Source: an uncultured Micrococcales bacterium (GTDB taxonomy: Bacteria > Actinomycetota > Actinomycetes > Actinomycetales > Microbacteriaceae). Taken from it: a stretch of DNA of 5,873 bases. Both the position numbers and the translations under genes were made by a program. The notes under the pieces are model-generated. The model saw only the letters and a list, made by a program, of their open reading frames with translations, was not told the DNA's origin and ran no database searches. Below, in pieces: positions 5,699 through 5,873 of this stretch. Positions within the stretch are counted from its first letter, which is position 1. Each line of letters begins with the position of its first letter. The DNA lies in the NCBI GenBank assembly GCA_903893675.1, contig CAITNA010000191.1:1-5873 (forward strand), in the 5' to 3' direction.

Positions 5699-5873
5699 TT
5701 CGTCACCACCGACGAACACCTTCGAACCGAAAATCGACTTAATCTCTGCGATCATCGGCACGTTCAGCGACACGCGGTGCTGCAAACGGAACTTGGTCGC
5801 GTTTCGAGCGCCGTCAATCATGTTGATAAATACATCGGCATTACCCGGGTAATTGCGCAAAGTGCGATCGAGG
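5591..5873 (-). CDS. dnaE: DNA polymerase III subunit alpha, C-terminal fragment
   Basis: The minus-strand frame is open from the right edge (5872) to a TGA at 5593-5591. Its first part, LDRTLRNYPGNADVFINMI, then TKFRLQHRVSLN and MIAEIKSIFGSKVF, matches the C-terminal region of actinobacterial DnaE. There an OB-fold-like module is followed by a short strand-helix domain with the pattern L-x-x-x-P-G-x-x-x-V and ends near an IKxxxG helix. DnaE is the catalytic subunit of the replicative polymerase; the catalytic PHP and palm domains are outside the window. Family proteins usually stop soon after this helix, about where GSKVFVGG lies here. This frame continues for about 37 more residues rich in G, D and S that are entirely antisense to the flavin reductase end. 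That extension may be real, or an indel may hide an earlier stop. I am fairly sure of the family from a short fragment, less of the exact end. Confidence 0.72.
   Translation of the reverse strand, partial: LDRTLRNYPGNADVFINMIDGARNATKFRLQHRVSLNVPMIAEIKSIFGSKVFVGGDELNDVSGGLVSSLVIDQGIGLGSDEPFHHFDNDDSV
5698..5717. terminator. Perfect 7-bp hairpin at the flavin reductase / dnaE convergent junction
   Basis: GTTCGTC (5698-5704) and GACGAAC (5711-5717) pair perfectly around the loop ACCACC. The first arm begins on the last base of the reductase stop codon. On the minus strand the same stem falls within the end of the dnaE frame, just where the family normally stops. There is no T-tract on either side. 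It is placed where a two-way terminator would be expected, but the stem is short and partly coding. Confidence 0.35.

Noticed and set aside
1..5873. CRISPR array, tRNA or rRNA gene, insertion sequence, phage or defence/toxin genes, NrdR-box pair
   Set aside because: I looked on both strands and saw no spaced repeats, cloverleaf, terminal inverted repeats, transposase or phage motifs, and no paired NrdR-box-like palindromes.

Overview
The window looks like a chromosomal housekeeping stretch from a high-GC Gram-positive bacterium, most likely an actinobacterium of the Micrococcales/Microbacteriaceae type. The evidence is a DUF3043 membrane protein (an actinobacterial family), an actinobacterial-style DnaE C-terminus, G/C-rich third positions with a moderate overall GC content, tightly packed genes, GTG starts and probable leaderless transcripts. 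As I recall, the order dnaE / hisD / nrdR / pyrD / DUF3043 / M20 dipeptidase is common in that family. The exact genus cannot be fixed from this window; a small-genome aquatic lineage is possible but not shown.

Layout from left to right. Bases 1-215 (minus) hold the N-terminus of an M20 dipeptidase that runs off the left edge. It is divergent from the DUF3043 gene (253-795, plus), and the 37-bp gap carries an almost symmetric pair of overlapping -10 elements. After a 78-bp gap containing an 18-bp tandem duplication comes an aldo/keto reductase (874-1875, plus). Its stop codon abuts the stop codon of a small VOC-fold protein (1876-2229, minus). The VOC gene is coupled by an ATGA overlap to pyrD (2226-3239, minus), a class 2 dihydroorotate dehydrogenase. 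A 75-bp gap with a hairpin separates pyrD from nrdR (3315-3800, minus), which sits 25 bp behind hisD (3826-5133, minus). hisD is divergent from a flavin-reductase-domain protein (5198-5698, plus). The right edge holds the C-terminus of a DNA polymerase III alpha subunit (5591-5873, minus), whose reading frame overlaps the reductase tail-to-tail by 108 bp.

The genes serve de novo pyrimidine synthesis (pyrD), histidine synthesis (hisD), control of deoxyribonucleotide supply (nrdR), chromosome replication (dnaE), peptide breakdown and redox chemistry. They are neighbours by synteny rather than steps of one pathway. The likely transcription units are hisD-nrdR, pyrD-VOC, DUF3043 (possibly with the reductase behind it), the lone flavin reductase and the dipeptidase.

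I found no CRISPR array, RNA gene, insertion sequence, phage gene or unknown multi-gene system. The points worth a second look are small: the overlapping dnaE tail, the bidirectional promoter, the probable leaderless pyrD start, the tandem duplication and the gene-junction hairpins.
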